Origin: Exiguobacterium sp. SL-9
Lineage (GTDB): Bacteria > Bacillota > Bacilli > Exiguobacteriales > Exiguobacteriaceae
Length of the DNA: 64,000 nucleotides
Direction of reading: 5' to 3'
NCBI RefSeq assembly: GCF_004336985.1
Contig: NZ_SJUO01000001.1
Coordinates: 1-64,000 of the forward strand
Shown one piece after another: positions 25,206 through 34,069 of the stretch (position 1 is its first letter; each line of letters starts with the position of its first letter). Below the pieces are notes generated by a model. It was not told where the DNA came from and did no database searches. It worked only from the letters and a program-made list of their open reading frames with translations. A program made the position numbers and the translations under genes.

Positions 25206-26081
25206 TTATTCTCCGACCATCCCGTCACCATCATTGTCATGCATGTGAGGATAGAGCCAATGATCACTTGTGATCGGCATGCCGAACCCGGCATCTTTCG
25301 CTTCTTGGATCGTCACTTGGCCGTTCCCGTTCGTATCGACGCTCGCGATGTCGCCTGCTTCAGACGAAGTCGCGGCTTCGGGCTCACTCTCGGTCAGCCC
25401 GAGTGAATCGTTCACTTCGTCCGGGTTCACGTTGTCAAACTTGTCGACGATGACGTTCCCTTTGAGCGTATACGTGTATTGATAGCTCGAGGGGATTTGT
25501 GTCTTCGTATCCGGATAGGTGATGAGGGCTTCGAAGTCTGTGGCCCCGCCTGCACTCCGAATGACGCTCTCCATGTACGCCTGGTCGCCATGCCGATTGA
25601 GCGTACTATTTTGTGGGGTGATGTTAAACGCATTCGAGACGCCGCCGAGCGAGTCGGCGATGACGTGACCTTCGTCGAGGTCTTGATGTTCGACACCAGG
25701 AACTTTCGCTTCGTCTGAATAATAGCGCCCGGACGACGTGACGTTCTCGAGTTCATCATTTTGCAGGACGATCTCGTCGGCAATCACTTTCACGAGTTGT
25801 CCGTACTCGTTCGTGAATGCCCAATACTCGCGCTCCCCGTAGCCGATATCGACGACGACATTCTTTTCACGTTCGCCCGACAAATCTCCACCTTCGACCT
25901 CAATCAAGTCATAGCCCGAGAATCGATCGCTCGTTTCGGTCTGTTCGGTGGGCTTCGTCTCGACAGGGGCTTGTTCCTGAGGTTCCGTCTTCGTTAAGGG
26001 GGATTGATCCGTTTCACTCGTGCAACCGCCCAAAAGTAGAAGGGCCAATGGCAAGGTAAGATAAGTAAGATTGTTTTTCAT
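25206..26081 (-). CDS. DNA/RNA non-specific endonuclease lipoprotein with EF-hand motifs
   Basis: A predicted surface-anchored nuclease of 291 aa. The signal peptide ends in the lipobox LLGGC with Cys20, then a Pro/Thr/Glu-rich linker (21-52). The nuclease domain (about 55-215) shows DEGHVIADSLGG with candidate catalytic His139, and NAFNITPQNSTLNR, matching the Endonuclease_NS_2 pattern. The C-terminus has EF-hand-like calcium loops: DTNGNGQVTIQE (249-260) and DNDGDG (282-287). ATG at 26081. A weak hairpin, ACGCTCT with AGAGCGT (25131-25160), follows the stop and may terminate it. Confidence 0.88.
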   Translation of the reverse strand: MKNNLTYLTLPLALLLLGGCTSETDQSPLTKTEPQEQAPVETKPTEQTETSDRFSGYDLIEVEGGDLSGEREKNVVVDIGYGEREYWAFTNEYGQLVKVIADEIVLQNDELENVTSSGRYYSDEAKVPGVEHQDLDEGHVIADSLGGVSNAFNITPQNSTLNRHGDQAYMESVIRSAGGATDFEALITYPDTKTQIPSSYQYTYTLKGNVIVDKFDNVNPDEVNDSLGLTESEPEAATSSEAGDIASVDTNGNGQVTIQEAKDAGFGMPITSDHWLYPHMHDNDGDGMVGE

Positions 26082-26370
26082 CGTTTAGCTCCTATGTCTT
26101 TGATGCATACTTGTCCATTCTAGGAATCTTTCCTGGCATTTACAAGCAATTAAATTAAAGACGATTTTGGTCGTGCCTCGACATACTAGGCAAAATTGTC
26201 ACAGATTGAGGAGGTGTTCGGTCAAGAACGAATGGTACAATAGAGTAGAAAGAATCGAAAATGGCTTAGCGGATGTAGCTCCCAATCGATTCATGCGCAT
26301 ACTTGTGGCGTTTCAATCGTTTCGTTTCAGGCTATACATACGTTATACATCGCTTGAGAGGAGACGTGTC
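26082..26370. other. Intergenic region, no gene supported
   Basis: The frame of the downstream small gene is open leftward to 26167, but the strong AGAGGAG site directly before 26371 marks the real start. TACAAT at 26236-26241 is a possible -10 without a good -35. I see no conserved RNA motif. Confidence 0.5.
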
Positions 26371-26553
26371 ATGCAGACATATACGATTGAATATGCATTT
26401 CAAGATAAAGAACAGACGACCCGGACGTGTGAGGTCGAGCTCGATCGGACACCAGATTTAAACGATAACGAGCAATTGGCCGACCTCTATCAAATCGTGT
26501 CGGATGCGATTCGTAAGCCGATCACGAGTTTTGAGATACTTGCCGTCCATTAA
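26371..26553 (+). CDS. Small 60-aa hypothetical protein
   Basis: ATG at 26371 follows GAGAGGAGACGTGTC. The acidic peptide reads as a two-strand/helix mini-domain (TYTIEYAFQDKEQTTRTCEVEL, then a helix with LADLYQIVSDAI). Unknown family. A G+C-rich hairpin with TTTT (26566-26591) ends it. Confidence 0.6.
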   Translation: MQTYTIEYAFQDKEQTTRTCEVELDRTPDLNDNEQLADLYQIVSDAIRKPITSFEILAVH

Positions 26554-26565
26554 CTATTTCATCGG

Positions 26566-26591
26566 CCCCGGGCGCACGCCTTGGGGTTTTG
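26566..26591 (+). terminator. Terminator of the 60-aa gene
   Basis: CCCC-GGGCG pairs with CGCC-TTGGGG, with small internal irregularities, followed by TTTTG. Confidence 0.6.
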
Positions 26592-26621
26592 TTCAGTCCA
26601 TCGAATAGGAGAGATGTCGAA

Positions 26622-27527
26622 ATGAAGATTGTGGTTGTTGGGTTAGGGGACGTCGCGAAGAAAGCATACTTACCAGTCTATGCCGGATTAGAAGGGGTGG
26701 ATGTCTATCTCGTCTCGAGAGATGAGGCGAAAGCGGGGCAGCTCGTCGACAAATACCGCTTTACGGGCCATTACCGGTCGTTACAGGACGTGCCGTTCGA
26801 TGAGGTGGACGGTGTATTGATCCATTCTACGACGTCGGCACACGCGGAACAGGTCGCTTACGTGCTCGAGCATGGTGTCCATGTGTTCATCGATAAGCCG
26901 GTCACGTTCTCACTCGAGGAAACAGAGCGGCTCGTCCGACTCGCGGCAGAACATGGGGTCGAACTCGTCACCGGCTTCAATCGTCGTTTCGCGACGGCGA
27001 CGGCAGCTTTGAAGGAAGTCACGGACCATAACCTCGTCCTCATTCAAAAGAACCGGACGTATCAACCGGCGACACTCCGAGAGTTCATCATCGAGGATTT
27101 TGTCCATGTCGTCGACACGCTACGATATTTGACGGGACTCGCACCGGTCGAAGACTTGGCGGTGCGGACGCGCCACGAAGACGGGAAGCTGAAGCAGTTG
27201 CAGATTCAGTTCACTGCGGGTGGGGTCGAAGCGATCGGAATCATGAACCGCGACAACGGCTGTACAGAGGAAGTGATGGAAGTGATGTCCCCGCACCTGA
27301 AGCGAGTGTCACGCGACGTAGAGCGCGTATATGACTTCACACGCGATGGCATGCTCGAGCGAGCTCTGAGTCCGTGGGAGTCGAACCTTATGCGTCGCGG
27401 CTTCACGACGATGATCGATGCGTTCATCAAGTTGCTGAACGGGCAACCGAACGAGTCGGTGCTCGCCGCAGACAGTCTGACGACACATGCCCTCTGTGAG
27501 CGGATTTTGGAAAAAGCATCGCGGTAA
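26622..27527 (+). CDS. Gfo/Idh/MocA-family NAD(P)-dependent oxidoreductase
   Basis: A 301-aa sugar/polyol dehydrogenase-like enzyme of unknown substrate. The Rossmann fold begins at residue 2 with VVVGLGDVAKKAYLP, and the nicotinamide-binding EKP motif appears as DKPVTF at about residue 95. VTGFNRRF and a predicted catalytic DFVHVVDTLRYL with His follow. The C-terminal half is beta-sheet. ATG at 26622 follows AGGAGAGATGTCGA. It is followed after 59 nt by a symporter gene with its own strong ribosome-binding site. Confidence 0.87.
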   Translation: MKIVVVGLGDVAKKAYLPVYAGLEGVDVYLVSRDEAKAGQLVDKYRFTGHYRSLQDVPFDEVDGVLIHSTTSAHAEQVAYVLEHGVHVFIDKPVTFSLEETERLVRLAAEHGVELVTGFNRRFATATAALKEVTDHNLVLIQKNRTYQPATLREFIIEDFVHVVDTLRYLTGLAPVEDLAVRTRHEDGKLKQLQIQFTAGGVEAIGIMNRDNGCTEEVMEVMSPHLKRVSRDVERVYDFTRDGMLERALSPWESNLMRRGFTTMIDAFIKLLNGQPNESVLAADSLTTHALCERILEKASR

Positions 27528-27586
27528 GCGTCTCGTTTTCAAGCTTCCAGGAGCGGGTAAGAACTTCTTAAAAGGAGGGGATGCGC

Positions 27587-29005
27587 ATGGATATTCGTGA
27601 ACTCGTCATGCAAGCGAATGATTTGTTATGGACGTACGTACTCATTTTCGTATTAATTGCCGGGGGGCTCTATTTTACGATTCGGATGGGATTCGTCCAG
27701 TTCCGGATGTTACCGGAGATGTTCAAGCTCTTATTCGTCAAAGGGATGAAACACGAGAAAGGACAAGTTTCGTCGTTCCAGGCTTTCGCTATCGGGACGG
27801 CGGCACGGGTCGGGACCGGCAACATCGCCGGTGTCTCGACCGCGATTGCACTCGGTGGCCCGGGTGCCGTATTTTGGATGTGGCTCATCGCGTTGATCGG
27901 TTCGGCGTCAGCGTTTGTCGAGAGCACGCTCGCCCAAGTGTATAAAGTGCACGACGGCAAGGCATGGCGTGGCGGACCGGCTTATTATATCGAACGGGCG
28001 CTCGGACAACGATGGCTCGGCGTCGTGTTCGCCATTCTGATCACGTTCGCCTTTGGATTTGCGTTCAACTCGGTCCAAGCCAACACGATCGCTTTGTCGG
28101 TCAATAACGTCTTCGATATTGACACGCTTTGGATCGGGATTATTTTGGCGGTGGTGACAGGGATTGTCATCTTCGGTGGGATTCGTTCTATCTCGACGCT
28201 GTCAGGAATCATCGTCCCGATTATGGCCGGCGGTTATATCTTACTTGCTTTGTGGGTCGTTTTGACGAATTTGGACGTCGTGCCGGCTGTTTTCTCGGCC
28301 ATTTTTTCAGAAGGGGTACTCGGGCTCCGAGAACTTCTTGGAGGGGCGGTCGGTGCGGCCGTCTTGCAAGGGATACGGCGCGGCCTGTTCTCAAACGAAG
28401 CGGGGATGGGGTCAGCTCCGAACGCGGCAGCGACCGCGGAGGTCAGTCACCCTGTCAAGCAAGGTCTCATCCAGTCCCTAAGCGTCTTCGTCGACACGTT
28501 GTTCATTTGTACGGCGACGGCGATGATCGTCCTCATCTCCGGCGTGCCGGGCTCTGAGGACTTCCAAGGCATCGAGCTCGCCCAAGAGGCGCTCTTGACA
28601 GAGATTGGGCCGATTGCGACATCGCTCATGACGATTGCGATTTTATTGTTCGCGTTCAGCTCGATCTTGGCGAATTATTATTACGGGGAGACGAATATCG
28701 AGTTCATCTCGGAGCGAAAAGTGTATCTGGTCCTCTACCGGATTGCCGTCGTCGGGATGGTATTGTTCGGATCGGTCCGTTCAGCCGGCCTCGTCTGGTC
28801 AATCGCTGATATATTCATGGGGTTGATGGCACTCGTCAATATGTATGCGATCTTCCGCCTCAGTAAGGTTGCGAAACTGTTGCTCGACGATTATGTGGCG
28901 CAGAAACGGGCGGGACGCGACCCGGTGTTCAATCGGGACGACGTCGAGTTGCCCGGCAAAGAGCATATCGAGGCTTGGGAAGCGAAGCGAGAGAACATCA
29001 GTTAA
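27587..29005 (+). CDS. Alanine/glycine:cation symporter (AGCS family)
   Basis: A sodium-coupled alanine or glycine importer of 472 aa with about ten or eleven transmembrane helices. Family landmarks are GTGNIAGVSTAIALGGPGAVFWMW near residue 85 and GLFSNEAGMGSAPNAAATAEVSHPVKQG around 265. ATG 27587 has AGGAGG at the proper distance; ATG 27581 is too close to it. A terminator stands at 29011-29050. Confidence 0.93.
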   Translation: MDIRELVMQANDLLWTYVLIFVLIAGGLYFTIRMGFVQFRMLPEMFKLLFVKGMKHEKGQVSSFQAFAIGTAARVGTGNIAGVSTAIALGGPGAVFWMWLIALIGSASAFVESTLAQVYKVHDGKAWRGGPAYYIERALGQRWLGVVFAILITFAFGFAFNSVQANTIALSVNNVFDIDTLWIGIILAVVTGIVIFGGIRSISTLSGIIVPIMAGGYILLALWVVLTNLDVVPAVFSAIFSEGVLGLRELLGGAVGAAVLQGIRRGLFSNEAGMGSAPNAAATAEVSHPVKQGLIQSLSVFVDTLFICTATAMIVLISGVPGSEDFQGIELAQEALLTEIGPIATSLMTIAILLFAFSSILANYYYGETNIEFISERKVYLVLYRIAVVGMVLFGSVRSAGLVWSIADIFMGLMALVNMYAIFRLSKVAKLLLDDYVAQKRAGRDPVFNRDDVELPGKEHIEAWEAKRENIS

Positions 29006-29010
29006 GACCG

Positions 29011-29050
29011 AGGCAAGAATTGACGCGTTGCGCCATTCTTGCCTTTCCTT
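29011..29050 (+). terminator. Terminator of the AGCS symporter gene
   Basis: AGGCAAGAAT pairs with ATTCTTGCCT around a 14-nt loop and is followed by TTCCTTTTT. Confidence 0.75.
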
Positions 29051-29110
29051 TTTGCTTCATTTTATTTCAAATACCGCAATTATATTATAAAAAAGAAAAG
29101 AGTGCACGAA

Positions 29111-29932
29111 ATGATACAACCATTCCTTCATACATTCAAACGATTTTTTGCCGAACGTTTTTTCGATCAGGCCGCGATGTTGGCCTACTATTTTATCCTC
29201 TCGACGTTTCCATTTTTATTGTTCGTCCTCGGGATCGTCGGTTGGCTGCCTTTTTCGAGCGGTGACGTCATTTCCGCACTGTCCTTGGTCATGCCGGAGG
29301 CGAGTTATCGGTTGTTGCAAGGAAACATCGAAGCCATTTTTGATGATTCGAGACTGCGTCTCGCCTCGCTCAGCATCTTGCCGGCATTGTGGATCTCTTC
29401 GATGGCCGTCCAGTCGCTCGTCCGGTCATTGAACGACGCCTACCGTCTAATCCGGAATAAAGCGTTTTGGCGTGGGGTGCTACAAGACATCGCCGTCACA
29501 CTCGCACTTATGTTCGTCCTGCCGTTCTCATTGCTCGTTCCCGTCATCGAGACGGCACTACGAGAGCTGGCGACCCACATCATCTTTATCGATGATATCG
29601 TTGCCCGATATGCTCAGATTTGGTTCTATTTCCGGTGGATTATCGGGACGCTCATCTTGTTCAGTGTCTTCCTGCTCGTCTATAAATGGTTGCCGAGCCA
29701 TCGCGGTACGTTTCGGGACAGCTGGGCCGGGGCGGCCTTTGCAACAATTGGTATCTTGACAGTTTCGAACGTATTCAGCTACTATTCACAGTATGCTAAC
29801 TATGAACAGTTTTACGGTCAACTCGGTGCCTTTATCATCCTGTTGATCTGGTTCTACTTGGCGGCCTCGGTCATCCTCCTCGGAGGACTTCTGAACGCCA
29901 CGCTCATCGAACAAAAAGAAATTTCCGGTTGA
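29111..29932 (+). CDS. YihY/BrkB-family membrane protein
   Basis: A 273-aa integral membrane protein with six predicted helices (about 25-50, 84-105, 125-150, 165-190, 200-225, 235-262). The family motif is visible in FDQAAMLAYYFILSTFPFLLF and FYGQLGAFIILLIWFYLAASVILLGG near the end. Once named RNase BN, but the family is now thought to be a membrane transporter or flippase-like protein; function is unknown. ATG at 29111 lies behind AGAAAAGAGTGCACGA. Two small membrane protein genes follow. Confidence 0.87.
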   Translation: MIQPFLHTFKRFFAERFFDQAAMLAYYFILSTFPFLLFVLGIVGWLPFSSGDVISALSLVMPEASYRLLQGNIEAIFDDSRLRLASLSILPALWISSMAVQSLVRSLNDAYRLIRNKAFWRGVLQDIAVTLALMFVLPFSLLVPVIETALRELATHIIFIDDIVARYAQIWFYFRWIIGTLILFSVFLLVYKWLPSHRGTFRDSWAGAAFATIGILTVSNVFSYYSQYANYEQFYGQLGAFIILLIWFYLAASVILLGGLLNATLIEQKEISG

Positions 29933-30011
29933 CGTGTAATTGCTTGTTATCATTTTTTGATTCAGGGAATGTTACGTTTAAGGTCACATCTTTTAATCGG
30001 AGGTGGGAAAC

Positions 30012-30566
30012 ATGGATATGCAACGGCTCGTACACAATCGTCGTTTCATCGATCAAACATTGTTTTACCTCGCCTTACAATTATGGAAGTGGGTCATGTT
30101 ACTACCGGTCTTGTTTTATTTGGACGTTGAGATGAGTAGTGCTCCGTTCACCCAGTATGTGATGGTCAGTCTCTTGCTGTACGTGGCATTTCGTGTCATG
30201 CAGTACGTGATTGCCAGTCGAGCTTCTTTGATGGAGCTTCTCGAATTCGGCTATGCGATTCTCTCGCTTGTGCTCGTCCTTTCGTTACTGCTTGAAGTAT
30301 CTGCTTCACCAAGTGCCATCGCCTTGATGATCGGTGTATTCTTGGTCCATCCGTCACTCGCCTTGCATCATTATCGTGACTTCACGGAACGGAAGTGGTT
30401 GAACAAGCAGTTTCAATTGTTTAGCCCGATGTTACGAAAAGGAGAGATTCCAGTGCATGTGCTCGTGCTGACAGAGGATGAGATCATCATCACGGCAGAG
30501 AGTGGGAAAGAGTTCACGTATCGGCATATTTACTGGGGCGGGTTCTATATCGAAAATGTCTCATGA
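30012..30566 (+). CDS. 184-aa membrane protein, unknown
   Basis: ATG 30012 has GGAGGT 7 nt upstream. Four hydrophobic stretches (about 20-38, 47-65, 75-95, 98-115) are followed by a soluble C-terminal part of about 60 residues with strand-like VHVLVLTEDEIIITAESGKEF, which resembles a small PH-like domain. No family recognised. It is 14 nt upstream of another membrane protein gene and probably cotranscribed with it. Confidence 0.7.
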   Translation: MDMQRLVHNRRFIDQTLFYLALQLWKWVMLLPVLFYLDVEMSSAPFTQYVMVSLLLYVAFRVMQYVIASRASLMELLEFGYAILSLVLVLSLLLEVSASPSAIALMIGVFLVHPSLALHHYRDFTERKWLNKQFQLFSPMLRKGEIPVHVLVLTEDEIIITAESGKEFTYRHIYWGGFYIENVS

Positions 30567-30580
30567 AGGTGGTCTAGTCA

Positions 30581-30874
30581 TTGAATAGTGTCATTGTGAT
30601 GGTGTTTTGGATCGTGACGTTTATCGTATTCTTTAAAGGGGCGTTCGATATGTGGCGCGAATGGCGCACCACGAAGCAACGTTCTGTGTTATATTTCTTT
30701 ATCGCATTGATCCTTACCTGGTTCTGGTTCAACCCTTATCAGCTGACGGCGCTCCATCCATTCGTCTTGATGGCGTACTACTGGAACCGCAACCGATGGA
30801 TGCGTAATGCGATGCTCGTCCTCGTATTAGTGCCATTTTTCATTCAGTTATGGTTCATGGCGAGAGCGATGTAA
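30581..30874 (+). CDS. 97-aa membrane protein, unknown
   Basis: TTG at 30581 has AAGGTGG 8 nt upstream. Three hydrophobic helices (about 3-20, 36-55, 76-94) and aromatic-rich loops (FWFNPYQL, YYWNRNRW) are seen. It probably works with the preceding membrane protein. The terminator at 30884-30920 closes the pair. Confidence 0.65.
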   Translation: MNSVIVMVFWIVTFIVFFKGAFDMWREWRTTKQRSVLYFFIALILTWFWFNPYQLTALHPFVLMAYYWNRNRWMRNAMLVLVLVPFFIQLWFMARAM

Positions 30875-30883
30875 TCGAATCTT

Positions 30884-30920
30884 AAGGCCGCAGAGAGTAT
30901 ACTGTCTGTGGCCTTTTTTT
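30884..30920 (+). terminator. Terminator of the small membrane-protein pair
   Basis: AAGGCCGCAGA pairs with TCTGTGGCCTT around a 10-nt loop, followed by T5. A second perfect dyad without a T-run, CCGCGTCA with TGACGCGG, lies at 30972-30999. Confidence 0.8.
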
Positions 30921-31015
30921 CGTTCGCGTTTATTGTTTCGAACGGGGAGACGGTCATAGGGATGATTAAAGCCGCGTCAGGAGGAGTACTGTGACGCGGT
31001 CAAGTCGGACCCAAC

Positions 31016-31043
31016 AAAAAACGCGGGCAAATGCCCGCGTTTT
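31016..31043 (-). terminator. Terminator of putP
   Basis: CGCGGGCA pairs with TGCCCGCG around AA, with A-rich sequence on the left that reads as T-run on the minus strand. Confidence 0.85.
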
Positions 31044-31050
31044 GATGTCG

Positions 31051-32532
31051 TTATTCTTTTTTCGCAACGGCGAGTTCAGCTTCCATTTCACTGAATTCAC
31101 GGTTGATTCGTTTTTGTTCTTTTTGGCTCGTGAACGTGCTGACGAGAACGATGGCAAGCATACTGAGGAAGAACCCTGGTACCATCTCATAGATGACGCT
31201 CGAAAGTCCAGTCACGATCCAAAGGATAACGGTGATGGCACCAACGAGAATACCGGCGAGGGCACCTTGACGCGTCATCTTGTTCCAATATAGAGACAAG
31301 AGAATCGCTGGACCAAATGCAGAACCGAATCCGGCCCATGCATAGCCGACGAGCGTCAAAATCGTGTTCGATGGGCTGAGCGACATGAGTGTCGCTACGA
31401 GTCCGACAGTCAATACACCGATTCGACCGGCGAGCACCATCGTCTTCTCGCTTGCTTCTTTATTGAAGAATTTGCGATAGAAGTCTTCTGTCAACGCTGA
31501 CGATGTCACGAGAAGTTGTGACGATACGGTCGACATGACTGCGGCTAGAATCGCAGCGAGCAAGAAACCAGTGATGAACGGGTGGAACAATACTTCAGAG
31601 AAACGGATGAACACCGTTTCTGGGTCAGCCAAGGCGTTCCCTTGACCACGGAAGTAAGCGATCCCGACAAGACCGGTCATGACAGCACCGATGATTGAGA
31701 CAGTCATCCAACCCATACCAATACGGCGTGCCGTCTTCAAAGATTTCACATCACGGATTGCCATAAAGCGAACGATGATGTGTGGTTGACCGAAGTAACC
31801 AAGTCCCCAAGCGAGGAGGCCGATAATCCCGAGCGTCGACGTCCCTTTAAAGAGGTCGAACAAATCAGTGTTGAGCGTCGTTGCTGTGTTGACGGCGTTT
31901 GAAACACCACCGACGTCAGTCAAGGCGACGATTGGGACGAGGACGAGCGCGAGGAACATGATGACGCCTTGCGCAAAGTCTGTCCAGCTAACGGCTGTGA
32001 AACCGCCGAAGAGCGTGTACAGAATGACGACGCTGATCGTCACGATGACACCTGTCTGATAGTCAAGCCCGAACGAGCTTGCAAACAACTTCCCGCCAGA
32101 CACAAGTCCGGCTGACGTGTAGAACGTGAAGAAGATGATGATGACGGATGCAGACAGGATCCGTAGCCAGTTCGAGTGATCTCGGAACCGATTCTCTAAA
32201 AAGTCAGGAATCGTGATCGAGTCATTTGCCATCTCCGTGAAGACGCGTAGACGGGGAGCGACTAACAAGTAGTTCAAGTAAGCTCCGATGACCAATCCAA
32301 CGGCTAACCAAATCGCTGATAATCCCGTGGCATACATTGCCCCCGGAAGTCCCATTAACATCCAACCACTCATATCCGAAGCCCCGGCTGACATGGCAGT
32401 AACTCCTGGCCCCATCTTGCGGCCACCTAACATATAATCTGATGAATCGGTCGTTCGCTTATAGGCGACGTATCCGATGAGGAGCATCATCACGAGGTAA
32501 AGCGCGATGGATACCCATTCTTGCCATAACAT
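31051..32532 (-). CDS. putP: Sodium/proline symporter PutP
   Basis: An SSS-family (LeuT-fold) transporter of 493 aa that imports L-proline with Na+, as nutrient or osmoprotectant. Thirteen helices are expected. The PutP region YMLGGRKMGPGVTAMSAGASDMSGWMLMGLPGA (residues about 33-65, given here only as landmark) contains the sodium-site residues, and SSQLLVTSSALTEDFYRKF is also present. ATG at 32532 follows ACAGGAGGTAATCAA. A 17-bp palindrome (32590-32606) lies between the -35-like and -10-like boxes upstream and may be an operator. Confidence 0.92.
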   Translation of the reverse strand: MLWQEWVSIALYLVMMLLIGYVAYKRTTDSSDYMLGGRKMGPGVTAMSAGASDMSGWMLMGLPGAMYATGLSAIWLAVGLVIGAYLNYLLVAPRLRVFTEMANDSITIPDFLENRFRDHSNWLRILSASVIIIFFTFYTSAGLVSGGKLFASSFGLDYQTGVIVTISVVILYTLFGGFTAVSWTDFAQGVIMFLALVLVPIVALTDVGGVSNAVNTATTLNTDLFDLFKGTSTLGIIGLLAWGLGYFGQPHIIVRFMAIRDVKSLKTARRIGMGWMTVSIIGAVMTGLVGIAYFRGQGNALADPETVFIRFSEVLFHPFITGFLLAAILAAVMSTVSSQLLVTSSALTEDFYRKFFNKEASEKTMVLAGRIGVLTVGLVATLMSLSPSNTILTLVGYAWAGFGSAFGPAILLSLYWNKMTRQGALAGILVGAITVILWIVTGLSSVIYEMVPGFFLSMLAIVLVSTFTSQKEQKRINREFSEMEAELAVAKKE

Positions 32533-32589
32533 TTGATTACCTCCTGTACGTGTTCAATTGTTGTCGTTTAATCAATTACAGTTTAATCA

Positions 32590-32606
32590 TGTGTGAGACT
32601 CACACA
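32590..32606. promoter_or_regulatory. 17-bp palindromic operator candidate upstream of putP
   Basis: TGTGTGAG-A-CTCACACA is a perfect 8-1-8 dyad. On the minus strand it sits between TTGACC (about 32613-32618) and CATGAT (about 32588-32593), that is inside a putative promoter. The regulator is not identifiable from the sequence. Confidence 0.6.
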
Positions 32607-32839
32607 AACTGGTCAAACTCGAATGACTAGGCGAACTTGTGACTAACCATAACGGACCTAAAGAATCATTGCAAACTGTCATCTTTTCAGAAAAAGGGCT
32701 CTAAAGCGCATTGTATCAACGGATAAGCACGATATTTTTCATTATAAAAGTTTAAATATTCTGACAATTAGTCATGCCAGTGTTACTCCTGTGTCATCTG
32801 TTTGTCATATAAATCGTCATTTTACTTAACGTTTAACGC

Positions 32840-32879
32840 AACGACCCGCTCTTCCCTCTAGAGGGAAGAGCGGGTCGTT
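32840..32879. repeat. 40-bp perfect palindrome downstream of the D,D-carboxypeptidase
   Basis: AACGACCCGCTCTTCCCTCT (32840-32859) is followed without spacer by its exact reverse complement. It is likely the transcription end of the minus-strand carboxypeptidase gene, but no clear T-run follows on that strand. Confidence 0.8.
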
Positions 32880-32890
32880 GACTGGTATTT

Positions 32891-33907
32891 TTATTCATGG
32901 GTGATTCCGAACGCGATCTGTTCGACCGAGCGCATCGTCGGGAACGTTTGTCCAGACTTGGCTTGCATCGTCACCAATGCGTACTGCTTGCCATCACGCT
33001 CCATCAAAAACACCATCGTATAACCTGATTCGTCCGTGTATCCGGTCTTTGTCGCTTTGACGAGCTCGGAGTAATGGATACTGCGCTCGTTGACCGCCGA
33101 CCCGAGGTGGTACCACCAGCGTCGCTTCAAATCGCCGTTCTGATCGACAAATTTCGCCTCGTATTCGTACGTCCCGGCAATTTCGACAAGTTCCGGATAC
33201 GTGCCGAACGCGTAAGCAATCTTAGCCATGTCGAGAGCGGTCGTAAAATGTTCCGGGTCGGAATAGCCGTGCGCATTTCTAAATTGTGTGCCGGTCAAGC
33301 CGAGTACTTTCGAGCGGGCGTTCATCAAGTCAACGAACTCGGTCGTCGAACCGCTCACATATTCGGCCAGGCTATTGGCAGCGTCGTTTCCCGACTCGAG
33401 CAACGTCGCATAGAGGGCTTGACGGACAGTGAGCCGATCACCGACCGCAAGATGGACGATGTGACTGTCCCAGGGAATATCGAGCGTCGACTGTTTCACG
33501 ATGACGACGTCTTGATCGAGCTCGTTCTTGTCGACCGCTGCCTCGTATGCGAGGAGTGCAGTCATCAATTTTGTCGTACTAGCGGGGAAGACGCGCTCCG
33601 ATGCGTTCTTGTCTAGTAGGATCTCACCGTCCGTCAAATTGACAAACGCCATCGAACCGACAAGTAGGTCGGCCGTATCGGATGCTGCAATCGGTTGGTT
33701 CGTCCAATCCATGATCGGGATCTCCGGGAAGGTCGGTCCTTGTTTGACAGGTACCACTGCCGAGACGGGAGGTGCGGCTTTCGGTTCTGGTTCTTGTTTG
33801 AAGCCGATCAAGGCCGGGATGATGGCGAGTAGTCCAACCAAGGCGAGGCCGACAGTGAGTCGCCTCATGATGTACGTTTTTCTACGGTGTCTGCGGTTTC
33901 GTTTCAC
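32891..33907 (-). CDS. D-alanyl-D-alanine carboxypeptidase (penicillin-binding protein, S11 family)
   Basis: It trims the terminal D-Ala of peptidoglycan stem peptides. The 338-aa protein has a basic N-terminus, one membrane/signal helix (residues 15-36) and a proline-rich linker (38-62). The penicillin-binding domain has Ser110-Thr-Thr-Lys113 (SxxK), SGN at 172-174 and KTG in ATKTGYTDE around 286. The C-terminal PBP5 domain is absent, so it is the short DacF-like form, probably membrane anchored. ATG at 33907. It is monocistronic. Confidence 0.92.
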   Translation of the reverse strand: MKRNRRHRRKTYIMRRLTVGLALVGLLAIIPALIGFKQEPEPKAAPPVSAVVPVKQGPTFPEIPIMDWTNQPIAASDTADLLVGSMAFVNLTDGEILLDKNASERVFPASTTKLMTALLAYEAAVDKNELDQDVVIVKQSTLDIPWDSHIVHLAVGDRLTVRQALYATLLESGNDAANSLAEYVSGSTTEFVDLMNARSKVLGLTGTQFRNAHGYSDPEHFTTALDMAKIAYAFGTYPELVEIAGTYEYEAKFVDQNGDLKRRWWYHLGSAVNERSIHYSELVKATKTGYTDESGYTMVFLMERDGKQYALVTMQAKSGQTFPTMRSVEQIAFGITHE

Positions 33908-34003
33908 TATGTATTCGCTCCTTCATTGTTTACTTTTCTACCATAATGGATGAAGCCCTTTGAAATCGTCATCAAAATAAAGAATCAGGTCAATAATTGA
34001 CGC

Positions 34004-34028
34004 GTATGAAATGAAGGGGAATGGGTAT
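34004..34028 (+). promoter_or_regulatory. Possible sigma-B promoter of the FAD/Rieske gene
   Basis: GTATGA (34004-34009), 13 bp, then GGGTAT (34023-34028). The -10 is a perfect sigma-B match, the -35 a partial one. Confidence 0.4.
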
Positions 34029-34069
34029 ACACAATAACAGACACTCAACCTACTAAAGGAGGCACCTTC

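Larger units (their letters stand above)
32533..32890. other. 358-bp intergenic region with operator-like palindromes
   Basis: No coding sequence is seen. It holds the putP promoter region, the TGTGTGAG-A-CTCACACA palindrome (32590-32606), an AT-rich middle with several -10-like TATAAT/TACAAT strings on the minus strand, and a 40-bp perfect palindrome at 32840-32879. Confidence 0.6.

Noticed and set aside
26167-26553. 128-aa version of the small gene at 26371
   Set aside because: The upstream part has no similarity pattern or binding site and the strong AGAGGAG sits directly before 26371.
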